A DNA stretch of 64,000 bases from Euclidia mi (GCA_944739405.2 OX123182.2:53881183-53945182); one strand, 5' to 3'. Numbered from the stretch's first letter, positions 11,062-24,330 are shown. A program made the numbers and translations. The notes: generated from the letters alone by a model not told the origin.

Positions 11062-11330
11062 TTGGCTAAGATTCGGGTTAGGAATAGCTTTTTATGTGAA
11101 TGCGGCCGAGAACACATGTACTTTTCTTGCCCAAAATTATCAGTTCCCCTCTACGATCTTCTTCCTAATTCTATTCCTAGACCCATAAACATGCTTTTCT
11201 TTTATCTCTGGCCCACACTCCCCATATCAAATTTAAATATTAAAATCTAGAAAGCTCATCTCTTGGCTTCTCATCCAGCCTCTACCTAACCACTTCAACT
11301 ACTAACCCCTAACACCCCCAAATTTGCTTA
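11062..11330 (+). pseudogene. LINE ORF2 C-terminal relic (Cys-rich end)
   Basis: A frame starting at about 11062 reads LCECGREHMYFSCPKL, which resembles the CxCG...H.F..CP zinc-knuckle-like C-terminus common in insect Jockey/R1-type LINE proteins. The reading frame continues to about 11250 and then degrades. Only the tail is present. No RT motifs were found upstream, so this is a short 3' relic. Confidence 0.5.
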
Positions 11331-12117
11331 CTAACGTTTGTGTTGTTTGTTTACCAGAAAGACAGCCTCCAAAGAGAAACCACTGCTACTCAGACCGATC
11401 AATAGGCTGTTCTTATTTAAAATATACTATAACTATCTGAACTCATCTTCCAGCTTGACATTGGCAAAATCATCGATAAACAATGGAGCCATAATAAAAA
11501 AAAACTATTTTCAATCGTTTTGCTTGTGAATCTCAAAATTAAGTTGGCTACATTTATGCATAAAAAAATCGACACGTGCCTATTGACATTAATCGACATT
11601 AAGACATTCATTTGGGAATAACAAAGCAATGCAATAACACGCCGATGACATGAACGTGACAATTTACATTCATATGCAAGTGGCGTACACTGCGCTATAT
11701 AATTTACTCATTACAGTAATAACAGTAATAAAGCACGCTGTCAATCAATAAAAGTTAGTAACAGCATTGATAAATGTGCTAACATTAAGCGCACAGCTTA
11801 CCAAAAGTTATGATGTACTCGGGATGTTGTTGATGACACGACGGTGGACCACCTGAGCTCTCTGAAATGTGGATGGCATTAGCACTGAGGCGACGACATA
11901 ACTTGCCTGTCTTTGTTTCGCCAAATTATTTACAACAAACTTGCCGTGAACTTCGCTATGCTGAAGTTTTGAATGATAACGGTTACATTGCTGTCAGAAG
12001 GTGACAAAAAGGCTTTTAATATTATAAAGAGCTGAAATATGTTGGACGCCATTAAATACTATATTTTATACATCTGGTTAACGAATGAGGAGTCGTCTGT
12101 GTGGTGACGGATTATGA
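11331..12117. other. No recognisable gene
   Basis: AT-rich, with only short open frames on both strands. Confidence 0.5.
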
Positions 12118-12330
12118 ATACTGATTCTCACCACCCCATATCACCCCATGGGTGTCGTAAGAGCCGACAGAGGGAGCATATTATGCATAGAACAGCACTG
12201 TAAGAGAAAGAAAACTTGATACAAATCCTATACCAACCCGTTTGGCCAGTGTGGTATAGAAGGCCAATTCATCCTTTCAGAGGAGAGGCCTAGTCCAGCA
12301 ATGGACTGTTAAAGGCTGATGATGAATGAA
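12118..12330 (+). mobile_element. SINE tail fragment
   Basis: Contains GGTGTCGTAAGAG, GGCCAGTGTGGTATAG and CCAGCAATGGACTGTTAAAG, the order seen in lepidopteran tRNA-SINE 3' halves. Related pieces are at 52724 (+), 62165 (-) and 63723 (-). The tRNA head is missing. Confidence 0.65.
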
Positions 12331-13244
12331 CAGGAGATTTCATATCCTTTGACGATATAATGTCTTCTTACTACTGGTTTGTATGTTGAATAATCGATTA
12401 CAAGAATAGTCACCTTTGATTTGCATAAACTAAAAATATTAGCTGCAATTTTCTTGTAGGTATAAGTAGGTATAAGTGTATGTTTTAGGGACAAAATATA
12501 TTGTTACATTCTTGCTTCTGCTAGCCGCACAATAGTGGCAGTATGTTTCGGTTATTGGTAATTGGCCGGGCGAATATGACCGGCTGCACACTTCGATGCA
12601 ATGTTTTGAAACAACAGACTGCGACTTGCCGCTTCAGATGTGCTGCTGCTTGGGACTTCCGTATGAGCCTTGATGTTACTCATGTCGAAACGTTGGGACA
12701 GATACAACGTGTTTTAATTTTGTATTCAGATTATTTTGGAAATAAGATCGTTTGTGTAAAATATTGTATTATATGCTAGTGATATGCTATAGATAGTGTA
12801 AAAATAGATTATGTAGTCAGTGGTATGTAGTAAGCAGACTCATAATTTTTATAATCCTGATGATTATTTTCATTTCATGTTCAGTCTAAGGAACTAACTC
12901 GTTGCGGAATTAATGAAGAGCACAAGTTCTAGATTTACAATATTATACTAAAAAGATTTTCGTGCATAAGAGTAACGTTATTTCAAAAAAACAAATAGCT
13001 AAATTATCGTGTGACAGTTTTACGTGCAAGTTACACTGCGGGCTACAGATAATAACAGTTTTTCGATAACTGCAAATAAAAGTCGTTCCTCAGCAATTAT
13101 CTTCGGACCGTATGACTGGAATTTATGGACAGCACACAAAAAGTAGAAAGAAAAATATAGCGGCTTTAAATATAAAAATGAATGCGGTACAGTCGTTTCG
13201 TAATGGCCCGTTTATTTTAGAAACATGTATTTGAAAAGCATAAG
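12331..13244. other. No recognisable gene
   Basis: Less AT-rich around 12540-12700, where a 78-codon frame (12543-12779 +) runs; its composition does not suggest a known protein. Confidence 0.45.
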
Positions 13245-13345
13245 ATGTGTGTTTTGGAGTCGACCTCCACACGGGACAACACATTTTGTGTGCTCCAAGA
13301 ATTATTGTTTTGATTGGGTTAGTCGGTTGCATGTTTGTAAAAGCC
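13245..13345 (+). mobile_element. SINE body fragment
   Basis: GACAACACATTTTGTGTG and GCATGTTTGTAAA in this order match, on the opposite strand, the SINEs at 15625, 57535 and 62684. The tRNA head is degraded. Confidence 0.45.
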
Positions 13346-14144
13346 TCAGCGATACAGAATTTAGTCTTTGTGAGGAAGTTGTCTTTAAAAAACGAATCAC
13401 TTAACTTAAAAGTTATGATTATCTATCAAAATGTCGCATAAATTGTGTTTTACAGTTGCAGCAACCAGGTGTCCAGTTCAGCATGTGCTAGGTCACAGAG
13501 TCCGGCACTGATATTCAACTAAACTGATGTGAAAACGCGTATGTCAAGTAGTCTTACTTACCTACATGTCAGTGTACGAAAAGTGTAACACAGATTGAAA
13601 CGAATTATGAGAAAAAAAATATAACAAAAAAATACAAAACCTTTTAATATAGTCGTCGTTTATCGGCCGGTTTCAATATTAGATTTACCCATACATTTGG
13701 CTAATAGTTAATCCATATTTGACAAAAAGCTCCATCCAAAATAATTACGTCAAATATGTAGGTATCTTTGTCGTGTGTAAGTTTTCAATCAACTCTTGTA
13801 ATAAATAACTGGTAACTGCCGTAACTGGTGATAAAAGCTTATACCGAGAACATTATGTTCGCTTAGTAACATTATTCACGATTGTGGCAGACGCTGGCTT
13901 CGACTAAAATTACTATTAATTGAAAATTTAATTTAACAAATGTTCGCAAAAATGCGAATATAGTGCTAATATATTTCGCTTTATGAGCGTGCCGTCTCTT
14001 TCCCATGTGAAACAAAGTGCAATATTTGTACGGAAATGTGGCAGCGTTAATCATATTTATGGGTCTTAGTAACACTTTTCAATTTTTGTATTGAATGTGA
14101 TTTTTAATTAATTATAGAATTTTCAAAAAATAAAATAAAAAAAA
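13346..14144. other. No recognisable gene
   Basis: AT-rich, with A-runs at 13612-13640 and 14125-14144. Confidence 0.5.
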
Positions 14145-14188
14145 CATGGTAAATACTCTTACAGATGACTGTAAGAGTATTTACCATG
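14145..14188. repeat. Perfect 20 bp hairpin
   Basis: CATGGTAAATACTCTTACAG at 14145-14164 is followed, after a four-base loop, by its exact reverse complement ending at 14188. An A-run precedes it; no T-run follows that would make it a terminator-like signal. Confidence 0.85.
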
Positions 14189-15411
14189 TCTCATGTTTGT
14201 CATGTCATGTATTAATCATCGTGTGTATGAACACACATACGTTTTAACACACAGTGTTCCTACGGATTATTAAATTGACTCAACCTACTTACTTTTTCTT
14301 CTCAAGCGTAATATTTTAACACAATCACTAGGAGGTCTTATAATATTGAAATATCAAGAGTTGTCGATCTGCAACAATAGATGAAGAACGATAAATGATC
14401 GGATTATCGGCGAAACGATTCCATTCCAAGGCTTTGCATTTAAATCAGAAGCCCGCCGGATACACTTTTCATATTTTTCGGAAATACCGATACAAAATCC
14501 TAATATGTATCACGTTCCAATATGAGTTAACTAGATTTGATTTTGAAATACCTACAACGAATATTGGTTTAACGTTTCGACTGATGAATGAACCTCCATA
14601 ACTCAATTTATTCTTCATGCTCCAATAAGCTATCGGCAAAAATAATGCTTAAACAATAATTATGAATATATAATTTAATAAAATTGAATGTCCTTTTACT
14701 TTATGGCTGACATATATTTGTTTTGTTTGTGTGGAGTCGTAAATGCATGAGGGCTCCTTCCTGCACACGCACTGTGAAGTATCACTGCAAATTCACCGTG
14801 AAATCATCTTCTTCTTCAATTTATGCCACTTCTCAAGGTATTGGGCAATTTCAATCTATTTCACTCCTGCTATTTTCTTGATGTCGTCGTACCAACGCCT
14901 CTGCGTCATCGAGTAGGTACATAATCATGTGCGAGAAGTACATCATCGTTATATCAAAGTATTTTTGACGATTTATTAATTTTATCACATCAAGATTTTT
15001 ATTTATGAATTATTTCATTTAATTGTGAGTTTCCCGCCGAATCGCCGTGTTTCAAATCTATTAAGGACAAAATGACTCGTGTTTTGACGGGCGCGGAGCG
15101 GTGAACTCGCCGTATCGGGATAAAACCGTGCAGTTGACAAGAGCACCTAAAGAGTATAAAAACATTTCAGATATTCACACTTCTGCAATATAAACGAATT
15201 AAACTATAATATGAACAAATTATATTTAGAGGCTGAGTTAACTTGTAACTCATTAAGCACCGGAGGATAGCTTGGGTATTCAAACTAGGGATGAGTGGGC
15301 ACATTTAGTCAATTAGGGGCGAGAACGGGTCCAACACCTATCCTGTCAACATGACTTTATTATTCATTTATTAAGTACAAGTACGTTAACATTAGGTCTA
15401 GCTACAGTGAC
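14189..15411. other. No recognisable gene
   Basis: Mixed AT-rich DNA with only short frames. A CCGCCGAATCGCCGTG stretch near 15032 is locally GC-richer. Confidence 0.5.
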
Positions 15412-15438
15412 CTACCTAAGGCTTCCTGCCTTAGGTAG
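15412..15438. repeat. 11 bp perfect hairpin
   Basis: CTACCTAAGGC and GCCTTAGGTAG flank a five-base loop. Confidence 0.7.
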
Positions 15439-15624
15439 TAACATTTGTAAAATGGGTTTCAACCGATTAATTATCTGAAATGACGGTGAAACGACAAATT
15501 TTGCCATTTGGATGTGGCATTTATCCTAAATACGGGTATATACATATACCTATAACATCATTAGTATATGTAAACTTGTCCCATAACTGGGCATGATTAT
15601 CTTCTCACTAATAATACATTTTGT

Positions 15625-15790
15625 ATTGCGAGAGGTTTAACAAATATTCAATCAATGGACACAAAGTGCACCCTGACTCGAATCAACAATTCGTGGATCA
15701 CACAAAGTGTTGTCTCGTGTAAAAATCGAACCCACAACACTCGGAACAGTGCTAAATGGGGTGGTGACCACATATTCTAACCACCAAGTC
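15625..15790 (-). mobile_element. tRNA-derived SINE, minus strand
   Basis: AATCGAACCCACAACACTCG at about 15724 is the reverse complement of a B-box region. GATCACACAAAGTG upstream is the conserved body. Same family as 57535 and 62684. Confidence 0.6.
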
Positions 15791-15910
15791 AAATGTTTGA
15801 TTATGACATTGCATAGAGATAACATACAATACAAATTATTAAAGTATATGCACCTTACCATACACCATACCCATAGATCCTTAGTTAAAATATCTACATA
15901 TCTATATAAT

Positions 15911-16234
15911 CAGCATCCTCTAAGCGTTATCCCAGTTTCAATCTGGGGTCCGCTTACTAATCTAACCGGATTTGGCTGAATATTAGCTTTTACACAGAGC
16001 GACTGCCTATCTGACCTCTGCAACCCGAAGGGATAGCGATATTCTATGGTTTAGACTAGTGTCAGTTTATTTAGATCTTCATGACAACCGGGACCGTCAG
16101 CTTAACGTGCTCTCCGTGGCACGGGACAAGCGATAATTAACAATTCAATACGTACATAGCTCCGAAAAGTCATTGGTGAACCCGATACCCTCTGCATGGC
16201 AGTCTGTTGGTATCTCCACTAGGCTATCGCTGCC
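15911..16234 (-). mobile_element. tRNA-headed SINE, minus strand
   Basis: The body (GAGCGACTGCCTATCTGACC, AGACTAGTGTCAGTTTATT) and the head (TCCACTAGGCTATCGCTGCC) match the 9910 copy. The B-box area around 16160-16180 is partly deleted. Confidence 0.7.
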
Positions 16235-17287
16235 CTGCTTAAAACATGTAGGTAATAAATAGGTAATACATACTTCGTAAGTTACACCTGTTCGCAACCC
16301 AGACGTAGTAAGTACTAAGTATTATAAATATTGGAATGGTTTAAGTGGCCACATCACTGCTGCATTTATATCGTGTATATAGTACAGTTGAGATCTATCC
16401 AGTTAGGAAAAACATTAAACATGTATATTCCGTACTTGTTGAACATAAAACAAACCGTACATGTACTTAACAATACCTACAAACTTGGCGATGTTTAAAA
16501 ACATTGTTTAGATACCTAATTGCGTGGATGGCATGGTACTTTATATTCAAATTATCCTTATAAGTATAATTTAGCCTTTTGTAGTCCACTTCTAGACATA
16601 TACGGTAGCGGCTGCCAACGCTACAAATTAAATACCCTGCATTGGTGACCTACTAGAAACACGCAATATTCGATGACGTGGCATCAACGCACGTGCATGT
16701 GGCCAGCGGTATCGAACAAGCGCATGTGCAGCGTGGCAACAGCGAGCAGCCAAGCAGCCTGCACTCATGGCAGACAACCTGAAATCATGGCAGACGACTC
16801 GCCCCTTTTACTACGACCAAAAGGGGTTACGACCTAACTGCGGCCTATTTGTTTCGTCAACGGGCCAGTATACGTAGTGGGAAAAAGAGTATAAAAATGA
16901 AAAATGTAGTTGGTATGCACACGACAATTTACGAAAAAACGCACGAGACCTTTGTATAATTTTCAAAATTGATGACTGAGTTAAGTGAAATCAAAGGCTC
17001 CGTGAATTTCATGCAAAATATAAAATTTGTTAGACTATTCACAGAGACTTGAAATAAAATTTTATTTTTTCGCAAAAATTTTTTGCTAAACCGGCGAAAC
17101 CGTAGCCGGTTCGTTTGAGACAGTCCAATGGGCATTACTTTTTGCCTTTCTCAAACGTGCGTACTAAGAAATTTACAGTTGGCTAGCTTTTATTAATTTG
17201 GAATATTCTTTGAAGTATTTTGTTGATGATTCAGACAGCATTGATTGGTTATCGATAACGTCTTATGATGACCCATCCGTGTGTTGT
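16235..17287. other. No recognisable gene
   Basis: A mildly GC-rich part at 16600-16860 holds imperfect internal repeats (CATGGCAGAC occurs twice). The 68-codon frame at 16929-17135 (-) looks like chance. Confidence 0.45.
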
Positions 17288-17345
17288 TATTGATAAATAA
17301 TTCAAATTCATTTGATAAATAATTCAAATTCATTTGATAAATAAC
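17288..17345. repeat. 22 bp tandem repeat, about 2.6 copies
   Basis: The unit TTGATAAATAATTCAAATTC plus two bases repeats directly. Confidence 0.8.
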
Positions 17346-19224
17346 TTATCGGTACAAAGCTTATAACGTATGGCGCCGTGGGTTTGGTGACTGCCACACA
17401 GTTTGACAGTGCCAGAGTGTTGTAGTTTCGGATCCCACAAGAGACGAGACTTTGTGTGAACATTAAAATTTCCACGCTCCCCGTGTTCCCTTCCTTTTGT
17501 TCCTGTGTCCTTTAAGCCGGCCGTAAAAAAGCTTTATTCCAGACTCGTTCCGTGTTGCTATGCTATTGGGATGATGGCTATGGGGCTCTTGTGAGTGCTT
17601 GGAGCAGCATGGAGTCAATTAATAAATAGGTGATTAGAGCACGTCTGCCGTCGCTAAACAGCAGGTCGCATATCGAATTGGGATTGAGAGGCAACAGGGG
17701 TTTTCCCTACAAGCGCAGCAGTGGCACGCATGTCCTGCCTAAAGCACGGCTAAGCATTGATAATTAAGTACAATAACTAGCCCACTATGTCACGTTCTAC
17801 CACTAAACTGTCTAATTAGAAAGCGTACAATAAATCAGTCGCATAGGTAATCTGTTGCATTTCTGTTTCATTTAATCGCAATTCAGGCAGCTTTAATAAA
17901 ATCGTTATTACAGAGTAGCGGAACTCTACAAATGAATTTATCTCGTGTTATCGTCTGAACAAAACACAGAGTAATAACTTTGCACATAGGAATTCAGAAG
18001 CAAAGCTCTATATATTGTTGTATTTGGGTTACATAATGCGTGGAAAACTCATAAGAAATAATTTTATTGTGAGTTTTTAAAATATTAACATCACTCCAAC
18101 ACTTTAGTGTTGCAAAAACTCCTCATATTCTCCATAGTGCTGCCAAAAATCCTCTAATTTATCGGTCAGTTTGACTACAAATAGAATTCGTATGTGGCCG
18201 CCCTAGAGAACTTTACATAACTCAGGCTGTCGGTGGCCACGCTAACAAATGGCTAGCAATCTAATTGAATTATGTCACCTGGACAGTAGGTACCGTCTCA
18301 ATTTAGCCTAATTTATAACAACACCGCACACAGATATTGCAATGTCCAATGCAATTGTGTAAACGTACGGTAGCTACTGAATCTTCGGTGTCACGATCTA
18401 GTCGCATTTTAGTGTAACAAAGATTTTCACAAGAAAATAACTATGTATGCCTATTTTCAGCGAATGTTTTTTTATGTTTCCAAGCAGTGGAAGATAAAAG
18501 AATTTTCGTATTTTCTTAATTTTATTTCTGTTGTGACAAGAAAATCATAAATTAGTGACAGATACCACTTAACGAGGACTTCAAGGTAGAGCAGACTATA
18601 AATTTACGTGCTGGAAGAGAGTGATTTTTGTTAATACATTATACTAAGTAACTATTGTATACTTAGGTTAAATCAGTTTTATTATATTTTGTAGACTAAA
18701 CGAATACCTTCAAAGATGCCTTAAAACACCTTCAAAGTAAATTACTATCACAGATAATATAATATGAGATTACTATCTACTGCTTATCAAATAAACGAAA
18801 TTGAGAACTACATATATTCGTCAATTATTTCAGCCTGATTCGTTTTTATTTTATGTGAAAAGAAAATCGTTTGCTACTGGAGCATTGCCAACATAGCTTC
18901 AAATCCGTTCACTATCGCGATTGGGCCTAATATGCAGAAAGCCAGCGGAGCCTATGATACGATAGCACTATAGGGAATGCGCAAATAATATTTCATGATC
19001 TTGAAGTATGCAATGACCATTTTAAGAGCGCCAGTCCAAATACAAGTACCATACAAATATGGGAATATGTATATTCTTCTTATTTCGATATTCGTCACAA
19101 AAATCCTTTCCTACCTTCTTCAACAACCTTTCGCAGGCCAATGTTGGACGAAAGCATCTCCCAAATTGCTTTACAATAGCAATCTGAAGACACACAAATT
19201 AACATAATTAGGATTCTGTTACTT
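17346..19224. other. No recognisable gene; possible SINE remnant near 17366-17480
   Basis: GGTGACTGCCACACAG and TTTCGGATCCCAC near 17380-17440 hint at an old tRNA-like head, but the signal is weak. The rest is AT-rich with short frames only. Confidence 0.35.
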
Positions 19225-19255
19225 TTTCTTTATCTTCACCTTTGTTTAGCAAACT

Positions 19256-19381
19256 GGTAGTGGCATTTAATGGTGCTGATACACCTAAGCATTCACTTGT
19301 AACAGGACAGTAAGCATTTGCCGTTATTTGCCGTATTTCGCCGCCATTTTTTGTTTTGTCGAACCAAATATCGAAAAGAGC
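19256..19381. repeat. Dispersed repeat, partner of 35010-35100
   Basis: GCTGATACACCTAAGCATTC...TTTTTTGTTTTGTCGAA matches the reverse complement of 35010-35100 with small gaps. Confidence 0.5.
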
Positions 19382-19429
19382 CAAACATTGCTATTTTTCT
19401 TGTTATAGTTAGTAGGTTTGACAAAAATA

Positions 19430-19530
19430 CTAGATCTCACAAGGTTCCCGCCCCCCAACTTGAACCCGCCACACTCGATGCAGTGCTAAACGGCTAAGCG
19501 ACCGTTCAAACCACAACACTCGAAATATCT
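19430..19530 (-). mobile_element. SINE tRNA-head fragment
   Basis: AACTTGAACCCGCCACACTCG is the reverse complement of a B-box region, and the order of the blocks matches the head of the SINE at 62684. Little of the body is present. Confidence 0.4.
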
Positions 19531-20782
19531 AAGCTTCTTATCAGTGAAGTCTTGAGATGCCTAAGATTCACTGGTGCCATATAGGCACAGTGTTCTTGAC
19601 GACGACGCTAGCCTACTATGTATATTTGTTATTCAAAATACTGCAACTTGAAAGAAGTAGGGTGCATGCACGTTGAAAACCCTCGAATAAGATGGTCTTT
19701 GGACGTTGTTAGTTTTAGTAACATATTGTAAATGATTTCAACTATTTTAAAGGTACATGCTTATAGAGGTTACATAAAGATAAAACAGTCTTATAATTAC
19801 AGTTTAGCTATGCACATATTCAGCATGTTAAGGTTCGCTGACAGGTGACATAGGTAACGTTTAGTCGTGCGGTTGACCTGTACGGACCACGCCTCTAGTA
19901 CCGCAGCTCTCCGCAGGCCTGTTCCCGTGTGTTCGTTAGCAAAGCGTAACTACGACAAGTATAGTATGGCGAATAATGACGATAAACCATTAAAACAAAT
20001 GCCAGAAATGAGTAACCCTTTATCTTTACACCAGTTTTTTTTATAGGACGTCAGAGGCGCCGAAACTTATTCGCGGCAAATGATTTTTTTGTGGTGGCAA
20101 TTCAAGAGACAAGTCGCAGATTTAGCAACACTGCGAGCATCGGATAGCAACAACATGGCAAAAGGCATGAATTGACAATTTTAACTCTTCGTTTTGCCGC
20201 TTATTCTTTAGTGCTGCCGACTCCCCAAAGACGGATGGGCGGTCTTATTCGTCTTATTCTTATCCCGATTAAAGTGCATAGAAATCGCTACAATATATGC
20301 AATTTCCACAACAGAATCCGACACTTGGAATTTACAATATGTGTAGCAGTCTACATGTGCCGGTGCGTACTTCAAAGCTAATCAAGGCGGCGTTTAAACA
20401 CGCTCAAAGCAATACATACAACAACAACGCTTACGATCGTTATAACTGAGCTCCTATGAAGGGCGACTCTGAACTTGGACACTTAAGGACCTTTGCTACG
20501 CTTAAGGGACTGATTCCCTGTACACTGACGGCACCATGCTGTGAATAGATTCGAATGTAATAAGGTGAGTGTGTCAGATGTACTAGACTAGTTTTGCGCC
20601 ACGGTTTACGCGCACATAGCTATCTATTTCTCATTTTTTTATACAAATATGGCCAATTCTGGTGTCGGAGTTTATAGGCCGATCATATGCCTATATTAAA
20701 GCCGAATTATTTTTCCTTAAAGAAGATCTGGGGCGCTTGCTTGCTAGCGCTCTGATATAAATGTAAAAAACCCGAGGTCACC
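19531..20782. other. No recognisable gene
   Basis: A locally GC-richer segment at 19850-20000 precedes an ATG at about 19966 with a 27-codon frame. It could be 5' UTR-like, but nothing confirms this. Confidence 0.35.
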
Positions 20783-21040
20783 CATCATCATCAGCCCTTT
20801 ATACTGTCCCACTGCTGGGCACGGGCCTCTTCTCACTATGAGAAGGGTAAGTCCACCACGCTAGCCAAATGCGGGTTGGCAGACTATGTACTCACGATGT
20901 TTTTTCTTCACCGATTAGCAAGCGAAAGTTAACAATTGAATACGCACTTAACTCCGAAAAGTCATTGGTGCATGCCGTTGATTCAAACCCGAGACTCTCT
21001 GCGTAGCAGTTTGTCGGTCTCTCCACTCAGCTATCGCTGT
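20783..21040 (-). mobile_element. tRNA-derived SINE, minus strand
   Basis: The tail (CCCACTGCTGGGCACGGGCC) lies at about 20808 and the head (CTCCACTCAGCTATCGCTGT) ends at 21040, with GATTCAAACCCGAGAC as the B-box region. Same family as 42424-42729, with an internal deletion relative to it. Confidence 0.8.
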
Positions 21041-21184
21041 TTGGACGGCTGATTGTGAGGTCACCCATGGAAGTGGTGAAATCTGTGACCATTGCCGTAT
21101 ACTGTCGTTCTAATACGAATTATACATAAGACCAGCCATGCTATGAGTTAAAATTATTATCTAAGAGGCCGCTTCAGACTGTTA

Positions 21185-22861
21185 GGCAACTACAGAAAAG
21201 CATTTTCGAAAATTATAATGTGAAGCCATCTTTACTTTTACTAGGTACAGGTCATTTAGTAGGTATATACAAAAGTAGAGCTAGGTTGTATGAACTATAT
21301 GGTATGAAGAAATACAATTTTAATCCTGAATTTATTCAATGTGTTAGAAATTATTCAAAGGTTTTTAAGAGGACATGTGCTTTAGCCAAATCCTTATATT
21401 TAAGCAATAAAATCAAAGAATCCAAGAACAAAATTAAAACTACTTGGAGCATTATTAACAATGAGACTGTTCGAGCTAAATTGGTAGATAACAATTATGA
21501 ATTAAAATTTAATGGTGAAAACTGATGTTGCTCAGACATTTAACAATTTCTTCATAAACATACCAGTGAACACAACCAGCTGTCTAGATTCATGTCCAAG
21601 CAAAGCAGAAATGTTGGTTAGGGGCAATATGAGAGTGTGATGTGCTTTTTAATTTTAAATATATTGACACCAATGACTTACTGAAGAGATTCAAGACGCT
21701 CAATAATAAAAAATCTGTTGACTTATGGGGCATTTCTGTTAAACTTGTTCAACAAATAATTTTTAGCTTAGCTCCATATTTAGCTGCAATATTCAACAGA
21801 TGCGTAGATACAGGAGTATTTCCTGATCTAATGAAACACAGTCAGGTAAAACCATTATTCAAAAAGGGATCAAAGAGCGACCCTAGTAATTTTCAGCCAA
21901 TTTCTATCTTGCCTGCTATTAGTAAAATTTTTGAAAAGATTATTTTGCATCAATTAGAGAGCCACTTTCACACAAATAATTTATTTCACAGTGAACAGTA
22001 TGGCTTTACTAAGGGTCGCTCCACCGTTGATGCCGGTGTAACTTTGTTAAAGCATATTTTTAATGCTTGGGAAAACTCGAAGGTGTTTTTTGTGACCTAT
22101 CAAAGGCCTTTGACTGTGTGGAACATAATACACTTTTACTTAAATTGAAACTTTATGGTATTAGAGATACCGCACTCAATCTTGTTGCCAGCTACCTTAG
22201 CGATAGAATTCAGTATGTAGATGTTAATGGGAGTAGGTCTCTAGGTTTGCCAGTAGGAATGGGCGTTCCACAGGGCTCTATTCTCGGTCCATTTCTTTTT
22301 TTAATATATATTAATGATTTGCCGTTCTTTGTACAAAATTTATGTAATATTGTTTTGTTTGCCGACGATAAGTCACTAATTTTTAAAGTTGATCGTAATT
22401 TAAGTAACTTTGATACCGTCAATAAGACTCTTGCACAAGTATTAGATTGTTTTTTGAAAAATAATTCGGTACTCAACTCTAGCAAAACCAAATGTGTTAA
22501 ATTCTCTTTGCCTAATGTCAAAAGTGTTCCTACTAATATAATTTTAAAAAAGGAAACAATTGAACTAGTCGAATCAACCGTATTCTTAGGTGTAACTTTA
22601 GATTGTAAGCTTCAGTGGGGCGCCCAAATATCCTGTCTCGCAGTAAAACTTAGTTCTGCAGCACTTGCAGTTAGAAAAGTTAGGGAATTCACAGATATAG
22701 ATACTGCTAGACTAGTTTACTTTAGTTATTTTCACAGCGTAATGTTTTACGGAATAATGTTATGGTGTACAGCTGCTGATATACAGACTATTTTTGTCAT
22801 TCAAAAGAGGTCCATTCGTGCAATTTATAAGTTAGGTGCTAGAGATTCTTTACGTGATAAA
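21185..22861 (+). pseudogene. Jockey-like LINE ORF2 relic, 5' part (linker and RT)
   Basis: Three adjoining frames (21220-21525, 21642-22148, 22067-22897) belong to one reverse transcriptase broken by frameshifts near 21522, 21637 and 22075. The last frame shows CDLSKAFD (residues 9-16, the first catalytic Asp), GVPQGS (66-71) and FADD (98-101, the catalytic pair). The endonuclease domain is missing, so the copy is 5'-truncated. Coding is interrupted at 22861 by a 2.3 kb TIR element and resumes in the same frame at 25185. It is non-functional, though relatively young to judge by the intact motifs. Confidence 0.88.
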
Positions 22862-23312
22862 GGATCATGGGCATTTTTGTATGAGATCTGGGCGTAAAAC
22901 CAACAGAAATAAAATGTGTTGTAATTTACTTTATTGTACTTCTAAATACCCCCTAGATACTTCTTAACCCCAATATCGACCGGGTTTCACTGCAAAAAAA
23001 TCCCAAAAATTTGTTAAATTAAACACACATATTTGTTAAAAACTACTATATATTGATACCTTTTATTTAAATATCAATGGTTATCATCAACTACAACATC
23101 TAATAAATGTTCTGCGGGTGCAATGAAAGGCTCGTGCCGTCTTACCCTAAAAACCACAAAACTGAAACTATGTGGGCACAAATTCCTACTGTTCTTCTGC
23201 CTGTTAAGCAAGTACAGTAATGCCACAGTCAAATAATCCATACAGTCGTTCGACGAACGCGTCTAGACGGGTCAATCGTGCGGGGGGCAAGAGGTGAGAC
23301 GCGGGAAGAGCG

Positions 23313-23353
23313 GTACCTAGTTACGTATATCGCCTTAGTTCGTAACTAGGTAC
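23313..23353. repeat. 13 bp perfect hairpin in the nested element
   Basis: GTACCTAGTTACG and CGTAACTAGGTAC flank a 15-base loop. Confidence 0.8.
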
Positions 23354-23527
23354 ATGTTTTTGGCGGCTGGCACGTGCTTGTTTTTTGTTCGTTACTTATT
23401 TATTTGCTTATGAATATTAATTAAGATGGTGCATACGACTTGTGCTGTGAGACATTGAAATTCTTTATACTGTTTAAAGATATAAATAAATAAGGATTCA
23501 ATAAATCTGCGAATTCATCAATTTACT

Positions 23528-23611
23528 AAAGTATATCAGGCGAAAAGTGGGTGTAAAAATACACCTCTGCCTACCTCTTCGGGGTTATAGGCGTGAGACT
23601 ATGTATGTATG
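23528..23611 (+). mobile_element. SINE tail fragment
   Basis: GGCGAAAAGTGGGTGTAA, then CACCTCTGCCTACCTCTTC, GGCGTGAG and a GTAT microsatellite, as at 42270-42350. 5'-truncated. Confidence 0.75.
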
Positions 23612-24330
23612 TACTTATACCAAAAAAGAAAATTTATTTATATTATTTTGAAATGTATGTACCTATAACCACTTAAATAATGAAAACACTTAAAAAATAA
23701 TGTGCACGTTCCTACTAATCTACTAACTTTTTACGATATCTCATGTCTGACCAAATCACAGAGTAAATTAGTAATGATTGTACGTAAACAACATGGCAGA
23801 CGTAAGAAAATATGAGTTGTAAGGCAATATTTCATTCAAGTGTGATTTTAATTTCATGCAATAAGTACCTAGTATCTTCGTATTAGTTAAGTACCTACCT
23901 ATCACATATTAGTATGTATCTTGGTAACGGCGCATCCTAGCTCGAAAATAACCATATTTTTGGCCCCCTTTTATAAACCTCACACATGTTCTCCGTAATC
24001 TCATAGCCCGGTCACCCATCCATAAAATGACCGTGATGTCTATTGCTTTACCTTAACGCAGTTTGCACGAAAAAAAATCTGCAAAATACTTCATATCGAT
24101 AACATAGGCTCTGCAAGCTGATCCCAAGGTTACCCATCCATTAAACCTCCGCTATGTCAATTGCTTTATTTACCTTGGTTTGTACGAAAAATCATTTATA
24201 TTCTTAACCGCCTGCCACGACACCTGCGGGATGAAATAGGTGCTGACTGACACTTTGCAAATCTGTCACCGCACGAAAAATGCAACGTGTTTTATAATAA
24301 TTATTTATCGTTAATTTTTGTAATATAATA

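Noticed and set aside
13872..14075. 67-codon frame on the minus strand
   Set aside because: Low complexity with no motif; length expected by chance in this composition.
19966..20046. Short frame after a GC-richer leader as a first exon
   Set aside because: Only 27 codons, no donor site seen, no recognisable product.
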